Notes: generated by a model not told the origin, from the letters alone. A stretch of DNA of 64,000 nucleotides from Arthrobotrys musiformis (GCA_036971715.1 JAVHJL010000004.1:2418001-2482000); one strand, 5' to 3'. Counted from the first letter of the stretch, positions 21,701 to 36,286 are shown. Made by a program: numbers and translations.

Positions 21701-24548
21701 GGAATTGGATGAGAAAATAGCTTCTTTAATTTTACTATTTTTTATCTTTTTCTATTTTATTAACTTTTTGTTAATTATTATTTTTACTGGTAATAGTGGA
21801 TTTATTGTTTTTGTATAATTTGGTGGTTTTAAAAATAATGTTTTTTTTAATATTTTTGCTTTATTTTTAAAATTAAGGGCATTTTTGTTTTTATAAATTA
21901 GATTTGGCATTTTTTGGATTTTTCTAGGTTTAGAAAAATTAAGTGCTAGGAATATTTCTTTGTCTTTTACATTTTCTAGAAAATTAGTCCAAAATTTTTC
22001 CTTAAAAAATCTAATTTTTTTAAAATATTTATTCCTTTTGATTTTAAATAGTTCCTAATTTTATTAGATTTTATTTAATTTTTATATTTTTTTTTGTTGC
22101 AATATCTCTTTTCTTGTTTTTTTAATTTCCTCATTCCACCAAATTTTTGATTTTGGTGTTATTTTTAAAATTAGTATAAATCTTTCTACTGCCAAAATTA
22201 TATTTTTTTGAAAAAAAAATATTACAACTTCTAAATTATTTTCTAAATCTTCTTTTTTCTCATAAAATAAAAAAAGGCAATCTTTTTATAAATTATTTTT
22301 ATCTAAATTTTTATTTAAATTTAATAATTCTTTTTCAAAATTTTCCTAATTAGTTTTATTCCAATTAAATTTGTTAATTAACAAAAGGTTATCTACTAAG
22401 TTATTTTCTTTTGGTTTTATTTTAATTAAGATTATTTTATAATCTGATCCTGTATTAATTTTTTCATCTATTTTCCAATCCATAATTAATTCTTTTAAAT
22501 TAATAATTGCAAAAAATAGGTTAATAATTAAGGATTCAGATTTATTATTTTTCTTGATATTATAATAAGTTAGTATGCTATTTTTATTTATTAATTATAG
22601 ATTTTTATTTTTGATTAATTCTATTATTTTTCCTACTCTTAAATTAAATTTAATTTTAAGGTTCTATAAAGAGTAATGAGCATTAAAATTTTTAATTAAT
22701 AATATTTTTTTAGTATAGTAATCTTTGATCTTATTAAAGAGTTGATTTATTATATATTTACTATTTTCTGTATTTTGTTATTTTTTGTTGTAGATATTAA
22801 TAAATCTGATTTCCTTAAATTTATTTGATTTAAAATCAATTATCTGGTAGTTCTTATTTTTAATTAAATTTTTTTGGTTTGTGATCTTATAAAGTAAATT
22901 CTTTTTTATAAAAATAATTATTTTATTTCAATTTTTATTAATTTCGTTAATTTTTAAGTTTAAAAAAATTGGTTTAAATTTTGAATATATAATTATAGTA
23001 TTTTCTTTTAAAAATTATAGTTCTTATAGGAAAATTAAATCTATATTGTTATAAATTAATACAGAATTTAAAATTGATTATATTATATTTATAGATCTTT
23101 TATAATTATATTATATTATTTTTAAAATATTTTTATTTATTTAAAGTAATATTTATTTTTTGTTTTTAGGGTATAAGGAATTTTTTGCCCTATGTTTTCC
23201 TTTATAATTAATATATTTATATTTTATATAGTTATAGAACTTTTTATTTTCCTAATATATATTACACAAATGATTAATTGTTTTATATTTTCCAGTACAA
23301 ATTTTACAGACTGATTCATTTCTGCAATTTAATACATAGTAGCCAGTTTTTTGATAATTTATACATCTATTATTTCTAAAGAATTTAATATATCTTTTTG
23401 TTTTAAGTTTTTCACTTTTTAGAAAAATATATCCTCTATTTTATATTTTTATTACCTCCATTTTTGTTTTTGTAGCAATTACTATAGAAAAGAATTTCTT
23501 TCCTTCTAATTTTTCTTCCTTAATCAACCATCTCAGATTATTAACCAATTTAATTGTGTTGTTTGTTTTTATTTCTTTTTTGAGATCTTTTATTTTTTGA
23601 TTTCTAGAAATCTTGTGTACAACTAAGAACTTTTAGTTCTCTATTTTAGAAAGTCTTTATATATATTCATCTATTTTAATAAGTTTTTAATAGATTTCTT
23701 TTTTATATTTCAAAATATTTTCTTTTTTAGTATTTTCATAAATAATCAAAATTAGATTTCCTTTTAGATTTAAAGAAATTCCAGAAATAATTAATTCTAA
23801 ATTATTAGGCTTTTTTTTAAGAATTTTATTTATTTTTTCTCTAAAAATATTTGGTTTTTAAATGAAAAATTCCGTAGTACTTCTGGGAATAATTAATTTT
23901 CATTAGTTAATTAATATTTTTGAATTTTATGGATTTTATAGATTTTGTAGATTTTGCGTTTTATGCGTTTTTTAGTGTTTTTGGGTTATTTCTTGTTTTT
24001 TTGGTATTTTTAATGTTTTTTAGGCGATTTAGGCATATGTCTTTTTTGTATTGTTTTTCTTCAACTCTCTTATTTCCTGCTTTAGATCTTCTACTTCCTG
24101 TATTTTTTTTTTTAAAAGATTATTCAACCTTTTAATTTCTAGAAACAAATCTTCTTTATTTATTTCTTCCTTTAAATTAATTATATCTACCGATACCTAT
24201 CTTCTCTGTCTTTTTTTATGGTAAACAAGTTTAAAACCCTATATCACTAATACTAGTTTATCCAAAAATGAACTAGTTAATATATTCTCCATTTTTAAAA
24301 CTAACCTTTAAAAGGTTTAGTTTAAATTAAGCGAGAAACCCCTTTTTTTTTTTTTTTTTTATATGGTAGACGATCGCAAATATCTTTATATTTTTATGTC
24401 ATGATTATTTTCTATCGGTCTTTGTATGCTTTTTTACTTTGTAGTATTTTTGATCAATTTTTTCCGCTCTTTCGATTGGTGTACTTTTATTTGGTTTTGG
24501 ATACTCCGTTCAAAAGTTATGGGGGGGTCGGTATTTTCGAAGTTCGTT
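18790..24548 (-). pseudogene. LINE copy D, full length and RIP-damaged
   Basis: Copy D is full length on the minus strand, with tail and hairpin at 18,790-18,840 and 5' end at about 24,548. Both ORFs carry many C-to-T and G-to-A changes and stops, although a reverse transcriptase fragment (20,648-21,196) and an RNase H fragment (19,802-20,050) can still be read. The 5' UTR (24,310-24,548) and last 100 bases of the 3' UTR are almost unmutated. Confidence 0.92.
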
Positions 24549-27500
24549 GATTTATTTTTAAAAGTTTTTAATTAATTTAAAAATTTATAAAAAATAAATT
24601 AATAAAATATAATCTATTAAAAAATAAACTAATAGTTATAGTTATAATAATTAATAAAAAAATTAATATGGTTTTTTTTAATATACTTTTGTATTTTAAT
24701 GCAGATATTCTAATTTAATTATTTTATTATCAAAATTTAAAAAACATTTATTTAATAATAATCTTTTATAAAATTATTAAAATTAATTTATTTCTTTTAG
24801 TACATTAAATTTAGTTTAATAATTAAAATTTTGTTTAATCAATTTATATTTAAAATTTAAAGTTTTTTTATACCTTATAAAATATATTTTATATATAAAT
24901 TTAATAAAATCTATTTTATTTTAATATAAATATGATAAAAAAAAAACTTGGTATTTACATATACTAATTATTTATAAATAAATATTTTATATTTTTTTAT
25001 TTTTATTTTATATATTTTAAAGATTTTTAACTTATAAAATCGATTATAATATAGTCATAATATAAAGATTATTACCTAATTAAAACTTATTTAGTTATTT
25101 TAGTTTATTTAAAAAAATATTATATATCATATTTTTTTTATTTTATTATAATACCCTTTTTTTTAAAAAAAAAAAATACTTTAAAATTTTTATTTTATTA
25201 AAATTAAATTTTATATAATTATTTATTTTCTATTTAAATTAATTTATTAGCATTTTATTATATTCTCTTATAAATTTATATCAATCCACCACCTTAATCT
25301 TTATTTATTCTCTATTTTATACAATCTTTAAAGTTTTAATTTAGTTTTAAATAAGTACATATATTATTTAAACAAATCTCCACCATACTTAAAAAAATTA
25401 AAAATATAAAAATTATTAAAAAAAAAATTTAATCCCAAATAAAATTTATAAATCAAAATAAAAAATTAATAAAAATTAAAATACCTACTTTAGCTTTTAC
25501 AGAGATTTTAAATGTCTTTACATTATTACTCAATATAGCAAAGAATACAAAATTTTTCGATTTATTTTAAAAAGATTTAATAATATTAATTCTTAAAACA
25601 CAGCAGCCCATATCAGTCCTAATATTATTAATTTAAAACTCCTCAAGTATTAAATTATCCTATAATAATAGCTTTTATATAAATAAAAGCTAACATATAT
25701 TATAATTATTTCTAACAATTTATTAATAATAGGAATAAAATTTATAAAAAAATCAATAAAACCATTAATAATTTAAATAACTTTTTTAAAAATATTAATA
25801 CTTAAATATTATTAAACAAAAAAAAAAGTATAGTATTTACTAAAAAAATTAAATAAATTAATATTTATAAATTTTATATTTATAAAAACCCTTTTTTTTT
25901 CTTAAAAACTTATACTAACTTTAGATAGTTAAATTTAAACTTTATAATAGTTAATTAAGCCTTATCCAAAATCTTTAATATTATATTATTTTAATCTATT
26001 TCATAATTAAATTTTACAAAATTTTTTCATTACTTTTGTTATAAATTAATTTTATAAAAATTATTTTAAAATATTTAATATTCTAAAAACTTATTAAAAA
26101 CATTTTAATTTAGTTTATATAAAATTTAATATTTATTATATTACAATAAATTTATATTTAAAAAATATGAAAATTTAGAAAATTTAAAAGTATATATTTA
26201 TTTTTTAAGAATTTGTATAAATTCTTTTTTAAAAGTTAGTATTTACTTAAATTAATCAATATATTTCAGTATTTAAGATTATATATCAAATGTTCTTTAA
26301 AAAGTTATAAAATATAAATATACTTTTTTTTATTTTAAATAAACTTATATTAAATAAATCAAATATTTTTAAAAAAATAATAGACTTTTTTTAAAAAAGA
26401 ACTTTTAAAAAATAAAAAATAAAAACTTAAATATATCTATAAATAAATTATACTAACTTTTAATAAAATAATTTATTACTATAATCCTACTTTTTAATTA
26501 TTTTTTAAATTTTAATCAAATATTATTATAATACTTTTAATAATTACTAAATTAAAAATCTAATCTTATATTCTAAAGTTAATAATATTAATATTTATTA
26601 AATCACTATAATTATCTAAATAGTTCTAAAACATTTAAAAACAAATACTATAAATTTAATATATACATTAAAATCTTTAAATAATTAATATAAATACTAT
26701 TAATTATTTAAAATAAACACAAACTAATATAAAAATATAATAATTTAATACAATCAATTTTTAAAATATTAAAATAATTATTAACTAAAATATAAAATTT
26801 ATATTATATCTTTTATTCTAATACCAATAAAATAAAAACTAAACTTATATAAAATTTTTTAAAACAAATAAATAAACCATTTACATTTTAATAAAAAATA
26901 TTTAAAAAAAATTAAATATAAAAAATATTTTACTTTTATAAATTAAAAAAAATATAAAAACCAAAAAAAAATTTTAAAAGAAATTTGTATAAAAATAAAT
27001 ATAAAAAAAAACTTGTGCTAACTCCTTTTTTTTTTATTATTCTAAATTTAATACTTTTAATATATAACACTTCCTTTTATATTTATATAATAATATTATG
27101 AATCTGTATATATCCCTTTTACCTAAATACATTTTAAATTTTAAAATAATAAACAAAAATTGTATTTTTATAATTTTTATAATGAACTTTTTAATATCTA
27201 GTATAGGTTTATACAATACCTATATAGATTTAAACAAAATAATTATGATAAAATAGATTTCATAAAATAAATTTTTTTTTTTAAAATAGAAATTTTTTTA
27301 TAAAATAAAATTTTATTTTTAAAATAAAGACTTATTCTTAAAATAAAAATTTATTTTTAAGATAAAAACTCTTAAATATAATAAAATTACTTTAATATAT
27401 AATATAAAATTTTTGTAGAATAAAATAAAATTTATTGGATAAAACAAGCTTTATTTGAAAAGTAAGTTTCTATTTTACCCAATTTACTATAATCTTTATC

Positions 27501-29439
27501 AGATGGATAAGATGGAATATGATGGAATTATGTTTTTTTCCTGATGTAATTTTTAATAAATTGTTAATAGAAATTTATAAATTTTAAACTTCTTTAACAA
27601 TTTTAAATTTTTTTTAATTCTTCCCAATTAAATATATTTTGGATTTTAGTTAAATTTATTCTAATATTATTATTTTCAATGATATATTTTAAAAATTTAA
27701 TTTTTTTAATAAAGAATTTGTATTTAAAAAATTTAATATAAAGTTTAGTTTTTTATAATATTTTAATAATTTATTTTATTTATTAAATATATTTTTTTTA
27801 TAAATTACTATAAATATAAATATTATTAAAATAAATTATATAAAATTTATTTAAAACTAATTTTAAAGTTTTGTTAATATATATTTAAAATAACAAAAAT
27901 ATTTATTAATCTAAAATATATTATTTGGAATTTAAAATATTTATATTATATACAAAAAAATCTTTTTTTTATTTTTTTTAATTATTTTGATATAATTATA
28001 TACATTATAAATATTTAATTATATAAAGTACTTAACTTTTTTAAAATAATTTAAAGTTTTATTAATTTAAAGTAAAAAGTATTAATTTTTAATAATAATA
28101 ATATTAAAAAGTTTTTAATTTATATAAAATTAAAAATTATTATTTTTTTTTTAAAATAAAAAAAATTAAAATTTTCTATAGACTAATTAAATTTCCAAAT
28201 AAATTTTTTGATTATATATTTATTAATCTATATTTTTAAAAATTTTAAAATATTTTTTATTTATTAATCATATTAATTTTTAAATTAGTTTGGTATTTGA
28301 GGTGGTAAAGATTTTTACATATTTTTTTTTTATAATAATAGTATGTTTTTTTTTTAAAGAAATGCTTTTATTAAATTTTAGAATTTTTAAAAAGTTTGAT
28401 AGGTTTTTTAATAATAATTTTATTATTTATATAAATACTATATTTTTATTTTCTCTTTAAAGTATAAAAAATAAAAATAAATTTTTATTTTATAATTTTT
28501 TTAAAAGTTTTTATACTTATAATAATAATTTAAAGTAAATAATTTATATATATTTAATTATTTTTTTAATTAATATAAATATTATATTTTTTATATTATA
28601 ATTTTTATATTATAATTTTCTTAAATTTAAAAGTTTAATAATATTAATGATATTAATATTAATAATCTTTTTATAATATTAAATTTTTATTTTAAATTGA
28701 ATTATTTTTTTAATTAATTTTTTAATTTTATTAAAAGATTTTATAAATTTAAAAATCTTTTTTTAAATAAAATAAACAATTATTTTAAATTACAAATTTG
28801 TAATTTATATATATTTTTATATTACTACTATTTAAATATATAAAAATATTAATAGGTTTTTAGAAATAAAAATATAAAATAATAAAGATTTTAATATATA
28901 GTTTAAATAATATTTTGATATCTTCAAGTTTTAAATAAAAATATAAATTTTAGGATATAAAATAAATTTATAAAATTTTTTAAAATTTTTAAATATTTAA
29001 AATAATAATAGATTTTTTATTTTATTATATATCATATTTCATAGTTAAATATTATTTTTTTTTAATTTTTTTTTAACATCTTCTTGTTAGTAATATTTTA
29101 TAATAAATATTATTTTATTTTGGATTTTTTTATAAATTAGATTTTAAATATTCTAATTTTATATTATATAAAAGTTATATAAATTTTATTAATTAAAATT
29201 TTTTCAAGTTTTCTTATTAAAATAATTATTGGTAAAATAATTATTTTTTTTATATAAATAAATATAATTTGTGAGCCTATTATTAATTTTTTTTTTAAAA
29301 ATTAAGTATTTTTTAATATTATTTATAAACTAATTTATAAATTTGGGTTTAAAATAGCTATTTCTTTATATTAATATTAGATTACTAAATTTAGTAGTTA
29401 TCTTAAGTGTTAAAATAGTAATAGTAGTATTTTTTTGGA
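24549..29439. other. AT-rich region without readable genes
   Basis: I can support no gene in these 4.9 kb. The base composition and the lack of CA dinucleotides suggest RIP-damaged repeats. One segment (27,130-27,545) recurs at 52,195-52,582 and is listed separately. Short less-damaged pieces (for instance near 25,480-25,640) hold no recognisable domain. Confidence 0.6.
27130..27545 (+). repeat. Repeat family R4, copy 1
   Basis: This aligns along about 400 bases with 52,195-52,582 in the same orientation. Similarity ends at CCTGATGTA in both copies, which marks one end of the family. The other end is lost in AT-rich sequence. It could be an LTR or a MITE-like element; I cannot decide. Confidence 0.6.
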
Positions 29440-30771
29440 ATTTAGTATTTATAAAGTTTCAAAACTTTTTTTTTTTTAAAAATTCACTAATTATTATTAA
29501 AATATTAATAGATAATAATAAAATTATTAAGATCTTTAAAAAAAATATTTTTAATCATTAAGAATTTTTTAATTTTAATATATATTATAAATAAGCAATT
29601 TAAATAATATTATTATAATTAAACTATTTTATAAAATATCTAGATTTTATAAAATATATAGAAAAAATTTTATTAACTTATTTAAAATTTTATAATTTTT
29701 ATTTTATTATTTTTATAAAATCAAAATTATTAAAAACTTTTTTAAGCTAAATAGTAAATTTAGTATATATATTTTAATTTTAAACTCTATTATCAACATT
29801 ATATTTATTAAAAGCTAATTTTATTAAATTTCTTTTAAAAAAAGTAACAGTATATATATATTTTTTTTAAATATAGTAAATTTGGTAGTTTTTTTTTTAT
29901 ATTTATTGTTTAGTTATATTAAAAAGTTTCTGAGTTTATATAATTTTATTTTGTTAAAAGAATTAGGATTTAGAAATTTAATGATTAAAATAATTATTAA
30001 TACTACTATTAATATATTATTTTTTAAAATATTTTAAAACTACCATTATGACTTTAATTTATTTAATAATAAACTTTAATAAAACGATAATTAAAAGTTT
30101 TTCTTTAGTATTTTTTTTTTAAAATTTTTATTTTTAAAGCGGGTGTAGATATTCAAATATTAAATTAATAAGATTATAAAATAATAAAATATAAAAAATT
30201 GTGTAAAAACTAATTAAAGCATTAAAATAATATATAAATATTATAAAATAAAAAAATATATTAATATAAATATAAATTAATATTTAAATTATTATTTAAT
30301 TTTTAAATATATAATAGTGAATATGGTGGTTTAAATAAATAATTATTAAAAAAAATAATAAAATAAATTAAATAGGAGATAAGTTTATAAAATAGATATT
30401 TAAAAATATAATATTCAATTAAATAAAATATAAAATATTAAACTAAATAAAAAATAAATTTGAATTAAATATTTGGAAATATAAAATGTTAGATTAAATA
30501 GAAGTTATTTTTTAATAAATTAAAAATTTATGTAAAATATAAGTTTAAATAAATTTACTACTATATAAGTTGAAATAATACTATTAATATTATTTTCTAA
30601 ATTCTAAAGTTTAAATTTAAATCTTTTTTTATTTTGGGTTTGCATTATGTTGTATAATTTTTTTTTTATTTATAATATTATTTGGATGTTTTCTATAGTT
30701 ATTCTGAGGGCTTTTCTGGTTATTTGGATTTCTGCTTGGAGTTCTTTCTGCTGGGTATGCTTCGTTACACT
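29440..30771 (-). repeat. Repeat family R2, copy 2
   Basis: Reverse complement of 17,430-18,779. Its outer end, read on the minus strand from 30,771, starts TGTAACGAAGC, which resembles the start of an LTR. The last 130 bases (30,640-30,771) are clearly less mutated than the rest. Confidence 0.6.
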
Positions 30772-31449
30772 ATATATAAAATTATATAAATATAATAATA
30801 TATAAATATAATTAAACCTATTAAAAATTAAAAATTAAAATTTTAAACATTTCTATACTTAATAATTTAATATATAAAATTTAAATATTAAAAAAGAATT
30901 TAATAAACAAAAAAAATAAAAAAATTTTAATTTTTTTTAAAAATTAAATTTATAAATAAAATAATTTTTTTTTAATATATTAAATTATTAATAACTAATA
31001 TTCTACTTATAAGTTGTATTATTTAAATAATACGTATAAATATATTTTTAATAATTTTAGTATATTATATAAAATAAAAAATACTTTTTTATTTATTAAA
31101 AAAATTAAAAAAATATTAGAATAAAAAATACTATTAATATTTAATAAATTATATATATAACTAAAAATATAAATAAGTAAGAGTTATAAAATAATAATTT
31201 TTCCAAAATAATATTAATTTTAAATTTTTTTAAATTATTTATATTTTCTTTTTAGCTTTATAATACTTTATTAAATAAATATTTTAAATTACTTTAAAAA
31301 AAACTAAATAAATTTAAAAACAATATTTTTTTTTAATTATTAGAAGTTATTTTCTAAATTATAAAATTAAAACTATCAAATAAAATATTTATTATTTTCA
31401 TTAAATTTTTTAAAAAACTTTTTATTATTATATTTTATTTTAATATTAT
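30772..31449 (-). pseudogene. Older gypsy-like copy (G1b), left part
   Basis: This resembles 32,355-33,905 with an internal deletion. It ends at ATTAT, the target duplication of the nested gypsy-like element. The matching right part of G1b continues at 46,731. Confidence 0.6.
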
Positions 31450-32115
31450 TGTTACACCTTGCCCAGGTCTCCTTAGCAGGATTCTCAAACAAGCCTAGCA
31501 CCTTGCTGGTTTCTCAACTTTATTGGTTCAGATCTCTTAGAGGGAACAATCAATATTCAGTAAAAACTAATAAAATTATATATAAAAAATATAACATAGT
31601 TAAATAAATAAAAAACTTATGAAACTGTTTAAGGTTTTATGATTAGGTAGTGAATTAATAAAGGTAGTTGATAAGTTGATTGATGGAGTTTTAAGAAAAA
31701 CCTGAGAACTATTATTGTTTAAGAGGGTTTTAAATATATGATAAAGTTTTTATGTAAAATGTAATTTGTATATAAATTTAGTGAGTTGATGGAATTTTTA
31801 TAAGTTGATAGTAATTGTTGATTTGATAGTTTATTATTAACTTGAGTATATGTGTTGTGATAAATGTTGTATAAAAAAATGAGATGAATTAGTGGTTGAG
31901 ATTTTTGTTGGTTGAATAGAACTGAATGTGTTGTGGAAATAATATATTTTATAAGATGTAGGAAATATATTTATTTCTTTTGAATGAATATTTACAATAA
32001 GAATAAATAAATTATGAATTAAATTTTTTTATAAAATAAATGGAATGTAGAATTGGAAGTATGTTTGTTGTGTTAAGTTATATGTTTAATTGAGATTTAT
32101 GATGTGAGCGTGATA
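31450..32115 (-). repeat. 3' LTR of G1
   Basis: On the plus strand it starts TGTTACACCTTGCCC and ends GTGATA (a RIP form of GTGACA). The first 120 bases are nearly unmutated. The rest has lost C but kept G, as if only one strand had been deaminated. Confidence 0.8.
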
Positions 32116-32135
32116 TTATTTTTTTTTTTAAAAGA
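32116..32135 (-). other. Probable polypurine tract of G1
   Basis: On the minus strand the bases just before the LTR read as an A-rich purine run. The copy at 4,738-4,753 has the related GAAAAAAGAAATAA in the same place. This site primes plus-strand DNA synthesis in LTR elements and fixes the element's direction. Confidence 0.5.
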
Positions 32136-34794
32136 AACTTTATTATATAAAATTCTTATGTAAAAATATTTTGTAGATGGGGAATAGGGCATTTGGGGAT
32201 GTTGGATCTATATAAAAAAATCCTATATAATATATTTTATATATGAGAAAGTTGATTAGGAAATGATTTTGTACAGGAAATCTGTTAAAGGAATAATTTT
32301 ATGTAAGAAATACTATAGGTGATAAATTCTATGTTGTATATATGATTATATAATTGCGATAGTATATAAATATAATTGAATTTATTAGAAATTAGAAATC
32401 AAAATTTAGACCTTTAAATATTTCTATATTTAATAATTTAGTGTGCAAAATTAAGTACATTAAAATAATATTTTTAAATAAGAGTATGTTAAAGAACAAA
32501 ATTTAAAAATATCGAAATAAAATTAGGTCTGAATGATCTAAAGATTAAAAAAATAAGGATAATTTTGCTACATAAATATAAAAATTCAAATATTTTCTAG
32601 AAATTAAATGTAGCTACTGTATTAAAAGGGGATATGACTATTTTATAATAAAAGAAAAACAAAAATATATAATCTATACTAAGTTAAAAAAAAAGTGTGA
32701 TATAATTTTTTATAAGGAATTGTTTTTTTAAAATCTCTTTTTAGTGGTTGTTATTAATTATTTTTTTAATTGACTGGATTTTAAATCTTAAAAGAAAGAA
32801 GTATTAGAAACTTTAAAAAATCATAAGTTATTTTAAGATAGTTTAAAAGAAAGTTTAGCAAAATTAGTTGATTATATTAAAAATTTAAAAAATTTTTTCA
32901 AAAATATAAGAAAAGCTTTTTAAATTGTTAAATAATTTTTATAATATTATATCAAAATTAACTTATTATTAACAAAAAATATAATTTATAGTAAAAAAAT
33001 ATTATAAAAGCATAATTTATATAAAAATAGAATTAAAATTATCAAAAAAACTAGAAAGTTTTAATTTTAAAAAAAAAAAAAGTTTTTTTAATATTAAAAA
33101 AATTAGTATATTATTTTATTTTAAAATTTACTTTTAATAAAATAATAAATTTCGATTTAAATTTTTATTTAACAGATAATAAAAAAATTCTGAATATAAA
33201 ATATAAAAATAAAAAATATTCAAAATTTATAGTTATATAATAATATTTCTAAAAAAATATTAATATTATACCAAGTAATTTAAATCTTCTCAAAAATATC
33301 ATAAAAAATTCTAATTTTTTTATAAATATTTTTATAAAAAATATTTATAAAAATTTAAAATTTATAAATTAACCAATTTTTTTTTTATTTCTTATTTTTA
33401 ATATATATAAATATATTTTATTAAAATATTTTTCTTCAATACACCAAATCACTAATAACTAATATTTTATTTATAGATTATATTATTTAAATAATATATA
33501 CCAATATATTATTAATAACTCCAACATATCATACAAAATAAGAAATATTTTTTCAATCTTTAAAAAAATTAAAAGAGTATTAAAATAAAAAACACCATTG
33601 GTATTTAATAAACTATATATATAACCAAAAGTATAAATAAATAAAAATCATAAAATAATAATTTTGTTTAAAATAATATTAATCTTAGATTTTTTTAAAC
33701 TGTTTATGTTTTTTTTTTAACTCTACAGTACCTTATTAAACAAATATTTTAAATTACTTTAAAAAAGATTAAATAAATTTAGGAAAAATATTTTCCTCTA
33801 ATTACTAAAAATCATTTTCTAGATTATAAAATTAAAATTATTAAATAAAATATTTATTATTTTTATTAGATTTTTTAAAAATTTTTTTAATATTATATTT
33901 AATAAAATTATTATATTTTATTTTAATATTATTTAAATTTTTTCAGAGTTTTAGAAAAATTGGTTTAAAAACTGATATATAAAATATATAGTAGATTTTT
34001 AAGAATTTAAATATATTTAATTTGTATTAATATTTTTTAAATTATTTTTTGATTATATAAGGGCTAAATTTTTAATAATTGAGTTTTTTTATTAAAGTAC
34101 TTATTTTTTAGATTTTATACAAATAAATATATTTTATCTTTTTTTTTTAATAATAAAATTTTTAAATAATTTTTATTATAATAATAAACTATTTGTTTTT
34201 AAAAAAATTTAAGGTTTTTTTTGAGGATATTATGAAGGTTTTTTATTTATTTTATATATTTTTTGGTTTTTGGTATAACTTTTTTTAAAAAAAATAAAAA
34301 TAAAAAAATCTTTAGATTCCATCTACACAATATTTTATATAAAATATATTTAGTAGTATTATACTGAGATATATTATATATAAATTTTATTAAAAACAAG
34401 AAAAAAATCCAATTATTTTAAATAAAATTAAAAAAACTACAAAAATATATTTTAAAAATTTAAATAAAACATTTCAAAATTTTATTAATCTAAAAATAAG
34501 ATTTTATTATAATATTGATTTTTGATTTTATTTAATTTATAATTAATTATTAGTATTTGTTAATAAAAAATAAATTTTTGTTGTAAATATATTTTCATTA
34601 AATTTTATATTTAAAAAAAATATACTAATAATATATTTATTAAAATTTTTTAATTTTTTATTAATTATACTATAAAATAAAAATAACAATTTTTAAAAAT
34701 TTATCAATAATAATTAATATTTTATTATAAATAGTATTAATAAAAACATATTATACTTGTAGCATTCCTTAAACAAAATTATATATAATAATTT
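32136..34794 (-). pseudogene. G1 internal 3' region, RIP-damaged
   Basis: Parts match 3,647-4,753 (reverse complement), 30,772-31,449 and 46,731-48,140. No protein can be read. The unoccupied equivalent of the SINE 2 target lies at 34,342-34,354 (AAATATATTTAGT present once). Confidence 0.6.
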
Positions 34795-34808
34795 TAAAAG
34801 ATATATTA
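34795..34808. repeat. Target-site duplication of LINE copy E (3' side)
   Basis: TAAAAGATATATTA occurs here at the tail of copy E and again at 40,576-40,589 beyond its 5' end. The 14-base match is convincing. Five bases (CTTCA) lie between the LINE 5' end and the second copy. Confidence 0.75.
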
Positions 34809-35566
34809 TTATTATTATTATTATTTATCATACACGCATGCAACCTTTCGGTTATGGCGGAATGAAGGAAAAGAAATTAAAATACATGATTTTCGCTCCT
34901 CATTAAAAATGAAAACTATCTAAAATCATTTTTTATTTTTGTTTTTTGTTTTTTGTTTTTATTTTTATTTTTGTTTTTTGTTTTTTGAGGTTCCTTCTAA
35001 CCCTTTTTGTCTCTTTCTTCTTTTTTCCCATTAAAAGAACAATGTCGTATATCTGTTGTTCTTACCCATCCACTTTGATGTAATATTAAAATGATATATC
35101 TCATTTCCGGAACCTTTTCATTTTTTCAAACTTCCAGATTTCCCCATCCTGTGAAATAATCATTTTTAGGATTTTTATTGCATTTTCTTTTTGCAATATT
35201 TGTTTTATTTAGGAACTCTTCCAAAAAGATTATACCTTTATTATTAAATAATAAAAAGTAATAATCTAATTGTTTATTAGCTTTTTTGAGTTTCCTTTTT
35301 AATACCTCTTTTTCTTCATTATAGATTTTGTATTTTATAATTAAGTGTTTTAGTATTTAAGGCTTATTTCTATATATACAGTTTTTATTTAAAATTCCAG
35401 AATTTGGAATTTTATATAAATAACTGTTAAAGTACCCATACCCAGTCTTCAGTTGCGTTAAAAAAGAAACAAAATTATTACTAAATTTAGTAAATATCTT
35501 ATTTCTTTTTAACTTTGGTTTATTAATATAATTTGGCCTGTTTTTTTGTTTTTTGTATTTTTCTTC

Positions 35567-36286
35567 TTATTCTAGTAAATCCTTTTCTTTAATTTTTCTT
35601 TTTAAATAGGCGAAGGATTTGAATAGGCTTTTCTTTTTTATTTTTGCAGCTTCCTTGGCTAAGTAATCTGCCTTTTCATTTCCAATAACTTCAGAGTGAC
35701 CTGGGACCCATTCTATAAATATGTTAATATTTCTAGAATTTAATTCATTTGCCATATCCCAAATTTCTGAAGTTGTCTCCTGACCAGGCCCTAAATTTAG
35801 GTTTTGTAACTTTTTTATTGCAGCCTGGTTGTCGGTGAAGAAATAAATATTCTTCACCTCTTTATTTTTATTAATTACTTCAAAGGATTTTTCGAACCCT
35901 TTCCTTAAAGCAATTAATTCTGCATCATATACCTCCATACTTTTTCCCAAACTAAAATAAATTTCGAAAATAGATTTATTATCTATTTCTCCATAAATTC
36001 CAGCTCCCAAGGATTTTTCTTTTTTATTTTTATTATTCTTTTTTTTATTATTTTTATTTTCTATTTCCAGCATAGAACCGTCTGTATAAATAAGTAAGTT
36101 TTCCCTAGAATTTAGTTCAACTTCTTTTTTATTTTTGTGGTTTTCTGCTTCTAAGTCCTTAAATACGTTATTTATGAGGAAATTAATTTTATTTTCAATC
36201 CAAGGTGGATTGAATTTTATATTTAATTCCTTAATTTTTGTATATAAGTTTATCAAGAAATTAATTCTTGATAGTATTCTGTCCAA
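35567..36286 (-). pseudogene. Copy E RNase H segment of ORF2
   Basis: An open stretch of 239 codons nearly matches the intact LINE, with TDGS, DAEL, TDNQAA and GNEKAD all kept. It is bounded by RIP stops and has no promoter of its own, so expression is unlikely. Confidence 0.8.
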
